Assembly (NCBI RefSeq): GCF_918797505.1
Contig: NC_092794.1
Location: 2,356,001 to 2,420,000 of the forward strand
DNA: 64,000 bases
DNA from: Bemisia tabaci
Taxonomy: Eukaryota > Arthropoda > Insecta > Hemiptera > Aleyrodidae
Reading direction: 5' to 3'
The notes below the pieces were generated by a model. The model was not told the DNA's origin. It worked only from the letters and a program-made list of their open reading frames with translations, and did not search any database. The stretch's first letter is position 1. Each line of letters opens with the position of its first letter. Of this stretch, positions 51,226 to 63,258 are shown piece by piece. A program made the position numbers and the translations under genes.

Positions 51226-51610
51226 CGTGATTTTTTCTCAGAGGAAAAATATCGTATTCGATAGGGATATCGGAACTGCACTCGAATGCGATATTTTTCC
51301 TCTAATAATACCACGTCTTTATTGAGTTGAATTTCTTTGTCAAAGGCACAGGAATTCTTCAGTCCCATGACAACTAAAGTGCTGTCTTAAAATTCGAAAA
51401 AATAACAAGTAGCTGAAATTATGGAACGAATCTATGCGATATATCGCACGTCGCTCTGACACAAAAATGGCGTCCGTCGAATCACCTTAAATCGCTATCA
51501 CATGCAAGAACTTAATTAAATTACCTAATTATGTAATTCAAAGATAATTTTTTTTTTTTTTTAAAAATAGTTGCAACACTTAAGCTAAGATAAGAAAATA
51601 AAAGAACATG
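51226..51610. mobile_element. AAGGTGATTC palindrome, right part, plus shared flank
   Basis: Inverse of about 32785-33120: TGTGTCAGAGCGACG and GCGATATATCGC near 51435, the end AATCACCTT at 51480-51488, and then the flank ATGCAAGAACTTAATTAAAT through 51610. The left arm is lost at about 51226. Confidence 0.75.
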
Positions 51611-53279
51611 AAAGGAAAGAAACTAAGTCAAGAACGATTTCATTTTGTGAGGTGCAAATTGCTATTAGTGAGGAAAGTGATATAGGAACCCCCCCCCCCC
51701 CTTCATCTATCCTTCTTTTTCTCTCTCCAATCTCACCTGATGAGCCTAGTCGACGAAAGAGGACACTCAAAAAATAAGATTTAAAATTGAAAAACAGGTA
51801 AGTAATAATAAGTAAAAAACCTAAGGTTAAGCTCTACCAATGCTTATAGAAACCATCTCAAGATTTTTCCTGTCTTCATAGGTATGCGATGAGATGAGAA
51901 AATAAATAAGTGCGGATACTAGCTGTAAAGCTACTTTCAGCTAGGCAGATTATCTGAGGAGAATATGTACCTACGATATTAATTCTCTTACATGAAAGTA
52001 CCTAGAAAATCTACTTTGGAACTTCCCAGATTAAAGACTCCGACTCCTACACTCCTACAGGCATATGAGGTGGCAAAAGAGAGGGGAGGAAGGTCGGAAA
52101 TTAAGAATCGGGAGCATGTGAGAATTATCAGACTCCAGCCTCAGAAAATGCTGTTGCTGACCAAGATTATGCTGTAGTAAAACTTATCTGGTCCCCCAAT
52201 CAAGTCAGGAACAATATAGGCTAAACAAATTTTTTTAGAGTGAACTATTTATCAAGAAAATTCCATGGACCACAGAGCGTTGAAAGGGAGGAGATTGTTG
52301 TATAGGTATGATAGACCTGAGTGCCTATTATGGAAAAATGATTATAACAGTTAATCGATGACAAGTCCGAAAATTGGAGGCATCATGTTCTTTAGAGTGG
52401 AATCATTTCCGTTAATAAATTTAAAAAGAGGATTGAAAACCTGAAAATTTTCCACTTGTAAAATTATAGTGTTAACAGACTTCGACTCGAAGCAGTTTAA
52501 TCAGAAGTCTGGAACACTCTCATTCTCGCGAATACTCAGTTCGTTCAATGGAGCTGGAATTTTCGACTAATTTCAGATCGGAACGATACTCTGTTGAGCT
52601 TATGAATATGAGTATAAAGAGGTGCTAAAGTAAGACCAGAAATTTCGAAAAATAGATCTCTGCAGATACCTAATTCGTTGAATTGCGTTTAACTCTAACA
52701 CCTAAAAATGATTATCTCAGTAATTACGATGTCTGCACGTGCAAGACACTTTCACAGGCCTAGAAAAATGGGATAACAACAATTGCTTAAGATAGAAGTA
52801 CCTAGCTAAGGAACATGACATCAAAATTCACCTAAGTATGTACTTGGTCTTGGCATTTATAGAAGGATAAGAACTATGAACATGAAGCACAATAGAAGTA
52901 AAAAAGACAGGGAGGAAATGGATAGGTGAAGGAAGACTAGAAAGAGGTGAGTAAACTATGAGTAACACACAATTTTGCAATCATGACACCAAATCTGAGC
53001 AGAATCTAAGTAAGTTATGGGCTAATATAATTCTGACCTGAATCCAGACCAACGCCAAGAAATGCACACATCAGAGGAAGTTATGACCAGATACCAGACT
53101 CCTTCGAATGGATGGAACAATTATTAATCGTGGTAGGTAGATTGAGAACGCACACTCCAAACGCTAAGCCGACACTAGGTATGTCTAGGAAACACCGCAA
53201 CGCACACATAGAAATACGCAGACACGAGGGGCAAACATCACTCCCGAGTTCCCCCCCCCCCCCCTCAACAGCACTGAAC
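51611..53279. other. No gene recognised
   Basis: C-runs at 51690-51700 and 53250-53264. AT-rich, unstructured sequence otherwise; short frames lack domains. Confidence 0.4.
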
Positions 53280-53330
53280 AATGAAGAAAATCCCGCGCGA
53301 ACATGCTCATAGAAAAATGGATAGGTTCAC

Positions 53331-53880
53331 ATGAACACACCGGAAAATGAAGAAAATCCCGCGCGAAATGGAAAAATGGAGAGGTTCACAAAGGCACACC
53401 GAAACACTGAAAACTATACGAAAGTCGATGGAAATTTTGGAAAAATCGAGTATCAACTGCCCAAAATACAGTTCATTCAAACGCCGGGCACGAATTACCA
53501 AAAGTTTCGAGAAAAAGAGAAACTCTCAATGGCGGCCATCACACAATTCAATGACAAATTAATCGCCCCGATCGTTTTCATGTACATTGCCGAGGGGTTT
53601 TCGCGAAATACAAGCGGTACCAAGCCACGCATGGCAAGAATAAATGACGAAAACAGCGAAACGATATGAAACTTCGAAAGTTGATGGTGATTTTGGGCAT
53701 CAGTTGCCTTCAGTCAATTCACCCAAATACCGCGCACAAGTTAGTAACTTTCGAGAAAATGAGGGACTCGATTCGAGCGACGAATTACTGCACACGATTG
53801 TTTCCACGTACACCGAAAAGTTTTCGCGAAACCAACTAGGTAAAGAACGAGAAACGATTGTAATAGTTCACAAGTCTTAG
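53331..53880 (+). pseudogene. Coding-like tandem protein repeat with frameshift
   Basis: Two frames (53331-53669 and 53644-53880), offset by one base, encode related modules about 255 bp apart. Module 1: TKVDGNFGKIEYQLP, YQKFREKEKL, then IVFMYIAEGFSRNTSG. Module 2: SKVDGDFGHQLP, VSNFRENEGL, then IVSTYTEKFSRNQLG. Conserved positions are K-VDG-FG, QLP, FRE-E, IV, Y, FSRN, G. The preceding 65 bp (GAAAATCCCGCGCGAA) is also duplicated (53282, 53347). I do not recognise the module. The shift between modules suggests decay, unless an unseen short intron restores the frame. Confidence 0.4.
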
Positions 53881-53911
53881 AGGCCTTTCATAAAAGGAAA
53901 ATTACTTGCAG

Positions 53912-54122
53912 CCATGTGGAATTCACTACGACCGGACGCGAGACAAACGACCAACTCGAGCGACTGCTGACCGAAAAGTGCCGAAAACGGAAAACGAAAG
54001 TGACGAATCTGCACAACATGATCGGCGTGGAGTGGGGACGCGGGGTTGGCTTCTGTCAATCAACACTGATTGTGATTGGCGCGCGGAAGGGTGTCTACAG
54101 GTGCATGTTATTTCCAAGCTGA
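53912..54122 (+). CDS. Possible downstream exon of the 53.3-kb locus
   Basis: ATTACTTGCAG at 53901-53911 is a plausible acceptor. The following frame reads VEFTTTGRETNDQLERLLT, EKCRKRKTKVTNLHNMIG, then VEWGRGVGFCQSTLIVIGA before TGA, with GC-richer third positions than the flanks. No domain recognised; the opposite strand is also open in part. Linked to the tandem modules only by proximity and strand. Confidence 0.3.
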
Positions 54123-54152
54123 CGCCATCAGCGCACTGTTCCTCTCGATTTG

Positions 54153-54335
54153 CATAGAGAAAAAAAAGGAGGTGTTTGCATTTCGGGCATCTTGGAATAT
54201 TTTGATGACTTGATGACGTAGGTGGGTACAGCTGGGTACAGGGACGTCCCCTTCACACTGTACCCACCTACGTCATCAAGTCATCAAAAAATTCCAAGAT
54301 GCCCGAAATGCAAACACCTCCTTTTTTTCTCTATG
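54153..54335. mobile_element. Young MITE with 78-bp arms and 9-bp duplication
   Basis: CATAGAG..CTCTATG with arms 54153-54230 and 54259-54335 that are near-perfect inverses (GGAGGTGTTTGCATTTCGGG, GATGACGTAGGTGGGTACA) around a 28-bp centre. CTCGATTTG is duplicated exactly (54144-54152, 54336-54344). Long arms plus a 9-bp duplication are the Mutator-like pattern. Confidence 0.85.
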
Positions 54336-54390
54336 CTCGATTTGACATTTTCTATTCTCGCTCCCTCGCTTATTCCTCATTGCTTAAGAC

Positions 54391-54696
54391 ATGGTTGTCA
54401 CAGAATTTAGAAAATAAAATGCCCTGACATTTCCCTGATTTCCCTGACACATTTCCCCTAAATTCCATGAAAATTGAAGATGTCTCGGATGGTTAAGAAG
54501 GCATAATTGAAAATAGTTTTCTGGCAAAATTTCTTGTTCGAAAGCTCAAATCCATTCTAGAAAACAAATGAAGGTGATCTAACACATTTTCCCTGACGGT
54601 TTCGTCATTTTCGTCATTTTCCCTCACATTTCCCGGTTTCCCCTTACTTTATAAAATTCCTTAACACTTCCCGGTTTTCCATGACTGTGGCAACTT
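54391..54696. mobile_element. GTTGCCACAG element, copy 3
   Basis: ATGGTTGTCACAGAATTTAG at the left, GACTGTGGCAACTTT at the right, with TGCCCTGACATTTCCCTGA units inside. It shares ATAGTTTTCTGGCAAAATTT and AAAGCTCAAATCCATTCTAG with copy 2. Confidence 0.7.
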
Positions 54697-54763
54697 TGCA
54701 TAGAGTATGTACTCTATGCAACTTTGTTGAGAGGAACTGATCGGATGGATCTTGAACTGATCA

Positions 54764-54828
54764 GATGAAATCGAAGACTGCGGGAACGAATACGGAATCT
54801 ACCCCAAGGCATCCAAATTCCGTGACTC
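54764..54828. repeat. 65-bp near-identical segment, copy 2
   Basis: Direct copy of 17742-17806 with two changed bases. It follows a short TATGCAACTTTG duplication near the end of the preceding element. Confidence 0.75.
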
Positions 54829-55631
54829 CAAAGCCCCCCGCATCCCTCGGGAGATAAACGGGGGGTTGTGAGTTTATAAGTTGAGGTTCTCGTCAAATTT
54901 TTGAAATCACTCCATCAAATTCAGAAAATAAGGAAACTTTCATCCACAATTGATATCAAACAATCCAAATTAGGACCGCTCCTCTTCGGAATATTGACCC
55001 CTGAAGGTGGGGGACAAGGCCCCCCTCCTCCCCCAAAATTCAATATATCTAAATTGGTATGGAAGCTCAGGAGGAATATTTCCTCCTGGGTAATCGATCA
55101 TCAGAAATCTGTCAGGAATCGTTTAAAAGGGGGGGGGGGGGGGTATCAACAGTCAGTGGCACGAGGCCTGAGCCTAAAAGTGTCTAAGTAGGCTAATAAT
55201 TCGGTTAGTGTCTTGATCTATGCATCGTATACTACACTGATTGTGAGTTAGTTATTGCGCCTTGATGCAACTTTTCGTGTTCCACGAATGCACGTGTTGC
55301 ATGTTCAAAAATTGAATGCATTTCCGCATTTCTCACCTCTTCAGAAATGCATGGAAGTTGTCATTAGTTGTAGCACTTGCATAGTAGAGTACCTATGTAG
55401 ATAAATTATTGCTCTCTCAACCTTTTTGCTCAAAAAATGTGCCGCTCTCTGATTGGTTAGTGATTGTCACGCTTTCATGGATTTTCAAATTCTAATTCTT
55501 GAAATAAATTCTGAACAAACTCTAATGGTTAGTTTTGGGAAAAACACTTGCATCAGTTCACAAAAACAAGCAATTATTGCATTTTCTTCAGAGTTGTTTG
55601 TAAGAGGAGCAAAACTTCATTCCGTGTGCAA
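54829..55631. other. No gene recognised; G-run
   Basis: GTGGGGGACAAGGCCCCCC at 55007-55025 and a G-run at 55129-55142 suggest a decayed GC-ended transposon. The rest is AT-rich. Confidence 0.4.
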
Positions 55632-55859
55632 AATTGGACGTATTTCTATCAAACAGAACTAAGCGCCAATTTGAGTTCCTTTTGAGGAATTTAGAATCCC
55701 GGATAGCGCGTTCTGTCAAACGGACCTAAACGCCATGGAAAAGCATTGCGAGTATAGGACGGAATAAGCCGGACGCTCGATTCTGCCGCCAATCCAAGCC
55801 CCCTTCTACCTTCCTCACCCTATGGCGCTTAGGTCCGTTTGATAGAAATACGTCCAATT
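55632..55859. mobile_element. Palindrome, TTGGACGTAT family, copy 3
   Basis: AATTGGACGTATTTCTATCA at the left, TGATAGAAATACGTCCAATT at the right. A third internal TTCTGTCAAACGGACCTAAA unit lies near 55710, as in 20629-20735. Confidence 0.75.
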
Positions 55860-55880
55860 CAGGAATCCCTGAGGTAGCAA

Positions 55881-56337
55881 TGGACCACTCGACAAATTGC
55901 AAATTTCAGCATTATGATCCAAGATTCCTCATCGAAATTTCGCTTAGGACTCGATTTTTATGACGGAACACTAAAATATTAACGTTTTCCCATGCATAAA
56001 TTCAAACTTCCCCTCACAGAAAATACAATTATCTACTTGAAATAAATCACACATTGAACGTTAAAGTGACAGTCCTTGTTGTAGGAATATATTACGACCA
56101 TAGTATCAGTAATTCGGCCCAGCTATTGCACGTTGTTCACACTTTGAACGCAATAAAGCAGGAAAATCAAATTTTTCGTGACCAATGCTAAAAACAACGA
56201 AATTGTCTTGATTTGGAGCTAATATTAATATACATAAACGTTTTTTTTTCGTTGCTTTCATCGCAGTCTACAAGAAGTTTTGAAGAGGAAACAAAAATCT
56301 GAATGCTTGAATTCGTACCTTGTCTAATAGTCTATTG
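55881..56337. mobile_element. Palindrome TGGACCACTAGACAA, copy 2 (diverged)
   Basis: TGGACCACTCGACAAATTGC at the left, GTACCTTGTCTAATAGTCTA at the right. ATTAACGTTTTCCC / AAACGTTTT mark the inner arms. Weaker pairing than 17820-18372. Confidence 0.6.
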
Positions 56338-59300
56338 TTGCGCAACAACTGCATCATGCTCCAGAGAAAGTTTTAGTGTTTATTCCAAACACAATGCTTC
56401 AAGACGCTGTTTTCAGTTGCAACCTTGAACGTTGCTTTCTCCTTGGGCTACACAGAATTGAGTAAGAGAAGAGGAAAAAAGCGCAACGATCCCATGCCTC
56501 AAACAAGAGACATCTGTATTCAGAATGTTTCAGACTGACTTGTTATGAAAAAAAGAGGCACACATGTGAGTGTAGGTGGGCACATGCTTTACTTGAAATG
56601 TGTAAGAAACTGATTGTTACAGCAGGACGTATGGAATAATAAAATCAATTCACAAAAACTGGAATGAATCTTCAAAGTTTCTTTATTTATTCATTTTTTT
56701 TTCTAAATTTGATTTTGTTACAATAATATTAATTATTGTTGTCACCACACTAAAATAACAGGACAATTGGTCTTCATGGATACATTTTTGAAAACTTAAT
56801 TGAAATTTGGTGTAAATAATACTTTACATGAGTACTGATGAAGGTACAGGCCGTTTACAGCAACAGCGTTAGTATAAAATTAGAATTTCTCTGCAAAAAT
56901 GACGAGGATATTTGCAGTAGAGGTATTGGTAAGGCTAATTACGTACATATTACATAAAGATCAACTTTTTGAACAACTGTATAAAAAAGAAAATCCATTT
57001 CTCGGTAACAAAGAAAAAAGAAAGATAACAAATACGTAAAATCTATAAATAATCTAAATTGATAAAAATTTATTGTGATTTGATATAAATTCTTCTTGTG
57101 CACAAAGTCCAGGCACTAAAAAATACATTTAAAGTGTAGGCAACAAATTTCAGGATACTGTATCATTTGAAACGAACAGAAATATCTGTATTGAATTTCA
57201 TTATTCTGCAAGATGAATCAAACAGAGCAGGAAAGAACCATTCAAAATCAAATGATTTGGTCGGGTGAAGAGATGGCGCATTCATTTTCACTCCTTAAAA
57301 ATTAATGATAGAAATTTATGTAAGGATGCGAAATACAAGCATGAAAACTATTTCATGTGAAACTAAACAAACCTCTAGACTTGGTTTTTTCAATTATGGT
57401 TCTTTCCGGCTGGCTTGATTACAAACGCATTGCACGATAAATCACAAAGGCTAAATACTGGGAGCAAAAGAGGAGGAATAATAAATTACTTTCATGAATA
57501 TTTTAATAACATGTTCATATTTGATGGTCTACAAATATTAGAATCAGAATTATATTTCAACACTTTTGATAACTTCATCACTTGTCTCTTACCTTGAGAT
57601 CATTTTCAAAGCCAAAAAATCAGAAAATTTTGTTCAGATTTTAACTCAAGCGAAGACCTCAAACCTCAAGGATTCTCTCTGATCTTCCAATGGTTAAAAC
57701 TCTCCTAAAATATTAAAAAGATTCTGATGTAAGTTCAATTTGACGTAATTAACACAGATGCTTCCTTGATACAAAAAGAGTCATACACATTTCCTGATAG
57801 AGTGGGCCAATTCTTCAAAAAACATACAACTGTTCGAAAGTTTTCAAACGAGAAAAAATTGTTCACACTATGTAGTTACAATTTAAAATGAAGACAATGA
57901 CACATTACGGACACAAAAAGACCAAGTGGCCGGTCGTTTACACTTGCACTAAAATAATGTGCTTTCAGCGCTTGCATCATCAGGAGTTTACAAGGTGTGA
58001 AAGCTCACATGATTATCAAAACCGAGAGAGGTCAACTCTATTGTATATTGTCAGAGAAATAAAGGAAACAATATTTTTTCGGCAGAGGTTTCCCTTTATC
58101 CTACGTTTCTAGTAGATATTTAGAATTTTGGGGGGAAAGTATATTTTAATATGTCATAATGACAAGAATTCACAATCCTCATAAAAAAAAAGCAGTGCTA
58201 GAACTCAAGCAAAAATACAACCCCATATTGTCATACAGTCTAAACCTCCTTAAATTCATTGTCTGACAAGAGTGATTTTGGACGTTACAACTCATTATCA
58301 GCAGGGCTCCAGCTTGATTAAAATTTCCTCAAGCATAACTTCAGTTATTTTCAAAGCTTGGAAAATTTCAAACTTAACTTGAAGGAAAGTGGAGGAAAGA
58401 AACCCTCAAAAAACTCAGCTCCAAAAAAAAAAAAAAAAAATACAGAAGTTACACGTCCCTAAAAAAATGGCTTTTCAACCAATGGCACATAGGTGTGTAT
58501 GCGCCAATTTAAAGACAGCGTGGGTTGATTTTATTTTCATTAACTCACTTGAACTACTCAAGAAATGGTAAATGAAACAAGACTACACAAATCTCTCATA
58601 AAATCCAGATGATCCCTGACAACTAAGCACACAGTTTATGCATGTTTACAGAATATTTTTGATGAGATTCAATCTCTAGCAGGGGTTTTCTTTTCCTTCT
58701 GTAATTTATTCACTCAATCAAGATCAAGTGGTTTTTTGACAAGGCACCTTGAGATACATTACAGACACAAAAACAAAGATGCTAGATAGGGTGCTGGAAT
58801 TCTTACACATACAACTCAGGGAAATATTATTTCTTATGCACTATAAATCTTTAATTCCTTTCCGTGAGATTGATAATTGGACTTTGACAAAATAGGTCAG
58901 TTTGATTCTATGAAGGGCTTTCTTCATAAGACAAACGATTAAGCATATAATTAGATGACACTGGGAACTTTGATGGCATCACCATTTTTCTTTTGATAAA
59001 AGTTCTGAAAAAATTTTGACTTGATATCGTTTTAAATTCAAGTTGACTAAATGTGCAGGCACATGGCCGTACTCCTGCAACATATTTGCTGATCTCAGTG
59101 GTAAATTAGAGAAAATATTTGCAGACAAACTGAAGTAGTGAATCCTTTCGTTTGATTAGAATTTCTAATAGAAAGTATTATTATAAATATGGACATAATA
59201 CATTAAAGGCACAGCTCTTGCCTCATTTGCACAGGATACATGAAAACAGCAAAAGCAGTTGACTTGCTTAAAGGATTGGCGCCCATCGGTTACGACTGTT

Positions 59301-59454
59301 AATGGTCTTAGCTTCTAAAGAGCCTTCAAACCTTTGAAAAAAGTACATACAAAGTGAATTCCCAAAGAATTTATGTATGCACTATTACAATGCCTGCACT
59401 GTTTTTTAGTTAACTATAAGTTAAAAATTAAATTTGAACGTGAAAAAGGTGTTG
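56338..59454. other. AT-rich, no gene seen
   Basis: Over 3 kb with no repeat family from this window and no domain-bearing frame. A-run at 58423-58440. Plausibly intron or 3' flank of the minus-strand kinase gene, but no exon was identified. Confidence 0.4.
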
Positions 59455-59529
59455 TGGGCGATTCTACCGACTAAAGCAGATTAGCGGGTTACCGGCTTAT
59501 CCGGGAACCGAGTTATTGAGGTTTCACTG
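59455..59529 (-). repeat. Solo pogo/Tigger-like terminus
   Basis: On the minus strand it reads CAGTGAAACCTCAATAACTC, then GGTTCCCGGATAAGCCGG, ending before TA (59530-59531). This end and a TA target are typical of the pogo branch of Tc1/mariner. The opposite end was not found nearby. Confidence 0.5.
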
Positions 59530-61510
59530 TAATAAAAGTTGTCTGCACAAGATTTATGCAAGTGTAAGCTGACCAGCCAAAAGAGAACAATATTGGTGAC
59601 AAAAACTATCAAACAAATTCGTAAACTAAATTACGACTTGACAAAAAATTGATAAGTATCACACTGTTTCGATTTTGCTTTAAAGAAAAATTAATAAAAA
59701 ATTGATAGAAAACAAAGAAAAAAGTTAAAACACACTACACAAATTGGCTACTGTACATTTAAAAGTATCAGTTCGATAACAAAAACAATAAGAATCAGTG
59801 CTTAGAATTAAAACTAAGTTCACTCCTCACACCCAACTCACAACTATTTATCTTCACCAAAATATCAATAGATATGAAGGATTGGCAGATTTTTTATCAT
59901 TTTTGGAAGTACATGGAAGTACTTGCAGTACTAGGAGACAAGGAATGGCAATCTCTGATAATGGATCCTGGGTCTAAGTTAGAATTGAGCACCACAGTAA
60001 GCAATATCCCATTAAAAATTTAGTGAATCTCAAAAAAGACATCAAGAAGTTCCAAATACAACTCTTAGATAAAAAAAAGTAGCATTTTCTATGAGTGTTA
60101 ATTCAAATTTTTTACTTTTAATAAACGCAGAGTCTACTTACGGCAGTAAATGAACATTAGAATGCTGGGTGAAACGTAGCAATAGAATTGTACAATAACC
60201 GAGAGGACTCCATCATAGTTTCCAGAACCCCCCTTAAAATTGTGCTTTTGGGACAATAGCAAGAACTGTAGCAAAAATCGCTTCGCGAAGAATAAGTTAC
60301 TGGGCTTTTGAATAATGTGAATTTATTTTGACCTAATTCTATTTTTCTTTCTGTTCGGTTACAATTCAGGGGTCCATGGATAACCTTCTTTGGGAGGAAA
60401 AGTGGGGAGCACATTTTCACACAGGGACCAAACTTTTAAAATTCTAAGGGTTGAAGCCATACACCACTAGATTCATTGACAAGACCGAAGGGGCACTTTC
60501 ACATAATCCATGAGATACAAATTATACACAACAAGGACAAATTCTGCCATTCTGACATAACAAAAACGTTAAAAGTACTTTTTTATTTCGCAATATTGTG
60601 TTCTGTGATGAAATTACTACTTGGGGAAAATTCAAAGTCAATTCAGAATTCAGAGTTTCTGGATGCGGTGGTAGATGACAGGTACTAAGTAAAACTATGG
60701 CAGAAAAAGGGGGAAAAATATTGATTTACTCTTTACTTAAAACATCTGCAGGTCTATCGGTTTAGTGCTTTCACTCTTTACCACAGGTTTCAGAGCCATA
60801 TTAGTGTCCAACTAAAATTAAGATTGTCAAAACAGACTTTACGGTAAGGTTAAACTTTAATTCAGACACACAAACAATTTTTGAATCAAACTGAGCCAAA
60901 AAAATACTGCCTTAAGCCATGAGACCTTTCTTTTGATTCTTGTAAAAGAACGGAATAAATTTCCGAGGTCCTCGAATCTTGAACACTTCATCCAAAAAGC
61001 TGGACTGCAGCCTACTGATTCTTGCGTGTAGCAGAGATTTCCCACGCCTGGTACAAAGAGTGACTATCATCGGTGAGCTAGTGCTCTTTTCATTATAAAA
61101 GATACAAATCAGAGGAAAATCTGTCCTGAAGCGAATGAAAGAGAGAACCAACAAATGCACAAGCAATTACCGTTTTTTTTAAGACAATTGGAAAGACTCA
61201 TTGATATTACTTCAGGATCCTGGTACCTCTTGATACCTCTTGGAACCAGAGAGGGGAGTCCCTTTGGGTACCTCTTGGTAAACCTCTCTTGGGATTTGAT
61301 CCTTTCAAACTTATTCCAGGCAGTGAAAATATTGATGCAGCTGAAATCAAAAGTTGAAAATAGTTAACTATAACTTATATTGTTAGAATGACTGATAAAT
61401 TTTCCTTCCAGTAGTAGATTAAACAGAAGGTTTGAATTTTCATAGATTTTATACTCTCTCTCTTTGCTTCCTTAAAAAACGCAGACTGGAACTAAAACAC
61501 ACACAAAAAA
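59530..61510. other. AT-rich, no gene seen
   Basis: An open minus frame at 60912-61166 follows a TTCGCTTCAG acceptor-like site but does not fit the kinase exon phase. Nothing else of note. Confidence 0.35.
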
Positions 61511-61690
61511 ATTGAATGGACCACTAGACAGGGTGCGCGTTAAAGTACCAGAAGGTATGTTTTTGCGTCAAAATTTCTCACAGAACAAATTGATCATGTT
61601 GAAAAGTAGAAAATCAACTTTTAATGGAGAAATTAGCATTAATAGTTTACATTAAACTCACTTGATCAAAACTTCTCACTTCTAGAGAAC
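61511..61690 (+). repeat. Left arm of the TGGACCACTAGACAA family
   Basis: ATTGAATGGACCACTAGACA, then CAAAATTTCTCACAGAAC and AGAAAATCAACTTTTAATGG. No right arm found. Confidence 0.55.
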
Positions 61691-62316
61691 CAATAGCAAC
61701 AAAACTCAAGCACGCTACTGAAAACAAACTTATTGTTCGGAGAATTTATAGAGTCGAGTTCCGTTAAAACCTCCCTCCTCTGATTCACGGTATTTCTTAA
61801 TTTTTCAAAACAGAATTTAGCAGTGCAAGGGAATTATCTCATATTGCAACACACATTGCAATTTGGAGCCTTAAATATGGTCGGTAAAAATTTTAAATAG
61901 TTTTTTCTCAACACCATTGCAGTAATACTTCGATGTGACGACCTTCAGTATAAAAGTTTTTGCCAGTTATGTCGAAAGCTTGGTCCACAAGGACACACTA
62001 AATTGTAGAGTCAAAATGGTTCCGCAATTTCAAGGTAATCAGTTTCAATTGACAATATGGTTATCAAGTTTTGTGCAAAACGGGCTCTACCAAAGTTTAT
62101 CTTTGTATCCCAGCTGCTGCAAAATTACCAGAGAGACGTATGGACGTGCCTGAGTTTGGTGTTTTTCAGCAGAATATTTATAAAATTGGATATTTTTATA
62201 GCTAATTACATCAACTAACTAACCCGCCTTTTCTTTACTTATAAAACAGATTAAGAAACAGTAAGCTGAAAAATGACTGCTCATATTCCTGATGGGTTGT
62301 GTACCATCACTAGAGA

Positions 62317-62954
62317 ACCCTGCACACTCCTTATGAGGAAGTGCACCACGATCGATTTTTAATTTTTTTACTGCATTCAATTCATCTCAAGATACTGATC
62401 AAAAGTGATCATTGCGTCGTTTTTCTGCGATGCACCGTTTTCGCACAATACGCCCGGAACGCATCAATTATTTGGCGATAAAGAGTCACAAAGAACAAGA
62501 ACAGGTCTGATGTAAATAAGGAAAAACGTAGCGAGAGTCTGACTTCTTATCTATTCCTGCCTACTCTGGGGCTATCTTCCTCTCGCTCTCGTCCGTTTGA
62601 CGTTCACTGTTTTTCTCCAACTTTCCTGTTCTTATGCTCCTCACAAATCTGATTTGGATGGTCAAGCAAAAAGGCGTGCAGAATCCGAGATAAGACTTCC
62701 CCTCGGTGCTGGAGTTCCCCTAATTCCCTTGTTGACAAACAGCTGACCGTTCTCTCAAGTGCTGAAATGAGAAATCTTTCTGACACTTTATTGCTGAATA
62801 ATTGAAGCCTTCTGGGCGTATCGTGCGAAAATAGTGCATCGTAGAAAGTTTGCGCATTGATGACTTTCGATCAGCATCTTGAGATGAATTGAATGCTATA
62901 AAAAAAATTAAAAATCGACCGTGGTGCACTTCCCCATAAGGAGTGTACAGGGTC
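62317..62954. mobile_element. Large palindrome with CCTGCACACTCCTTATGAGG ends
   Basis: Arms of about 190 bp (62317-62510 and 62775-62954): AAGTGCACCACGATCGATTT, CAATTCATCTCAAGAT and TGCGATGCACCGTTTTCGCA are all mirrored. A second stem (ACAAGAACAGGTCTGA / CCTGTTCTTATGC) lies within. Non-coding; may sit in an intron of the kinase gene. Confidence 0.75.
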
Positions 62955-63258
62955 CTTTGCTGGCATGACCTTTCAACATCTCTGCCTGCATTTTTTTCCT
63001 CTTTTTTCTTAAAGATGAACTTTAAATAATTATAATTTTGGCCAATCCGCTGACCGTTGTTTTATCAAGGTTTTACCGTACAAAGAATTGCAAAGATCCA
63101 TCTGTCATAAAATCCAGGTTGGTTCAAAATTTTTTGCGCCAAATTAATTGTAAAACACTCCTCTAAGAAATGATGTCAATACCTAAATTTCGAGGTTTTC
63201 TCGTTACATTTTTTCTAGGTAAGGTCAGAAATGAAAAAGTAATTAACAAAATACTCAC
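62955..63258. other. Probable intron of the kinase gene
   Basis: Lies directly 3' (minus strand) of a coding exon with a GTGAGT donor. No exon or repeat recognised. Confidence 0.5.

Noticed and set aside
58389..58571. Lysine-rich frame at the A-run
   Set aside because: Driven by poly-A; no support.
60912..61166. 84-codon minus frame after an acceptor-like TTCGCTTCAG, considered as the next kinase exon
   Set aside because: The kinase exon leaves one base, and joining in that phase hits a stop after about five codons; the open frame has no similarity to the expected PCTAIRE tail.
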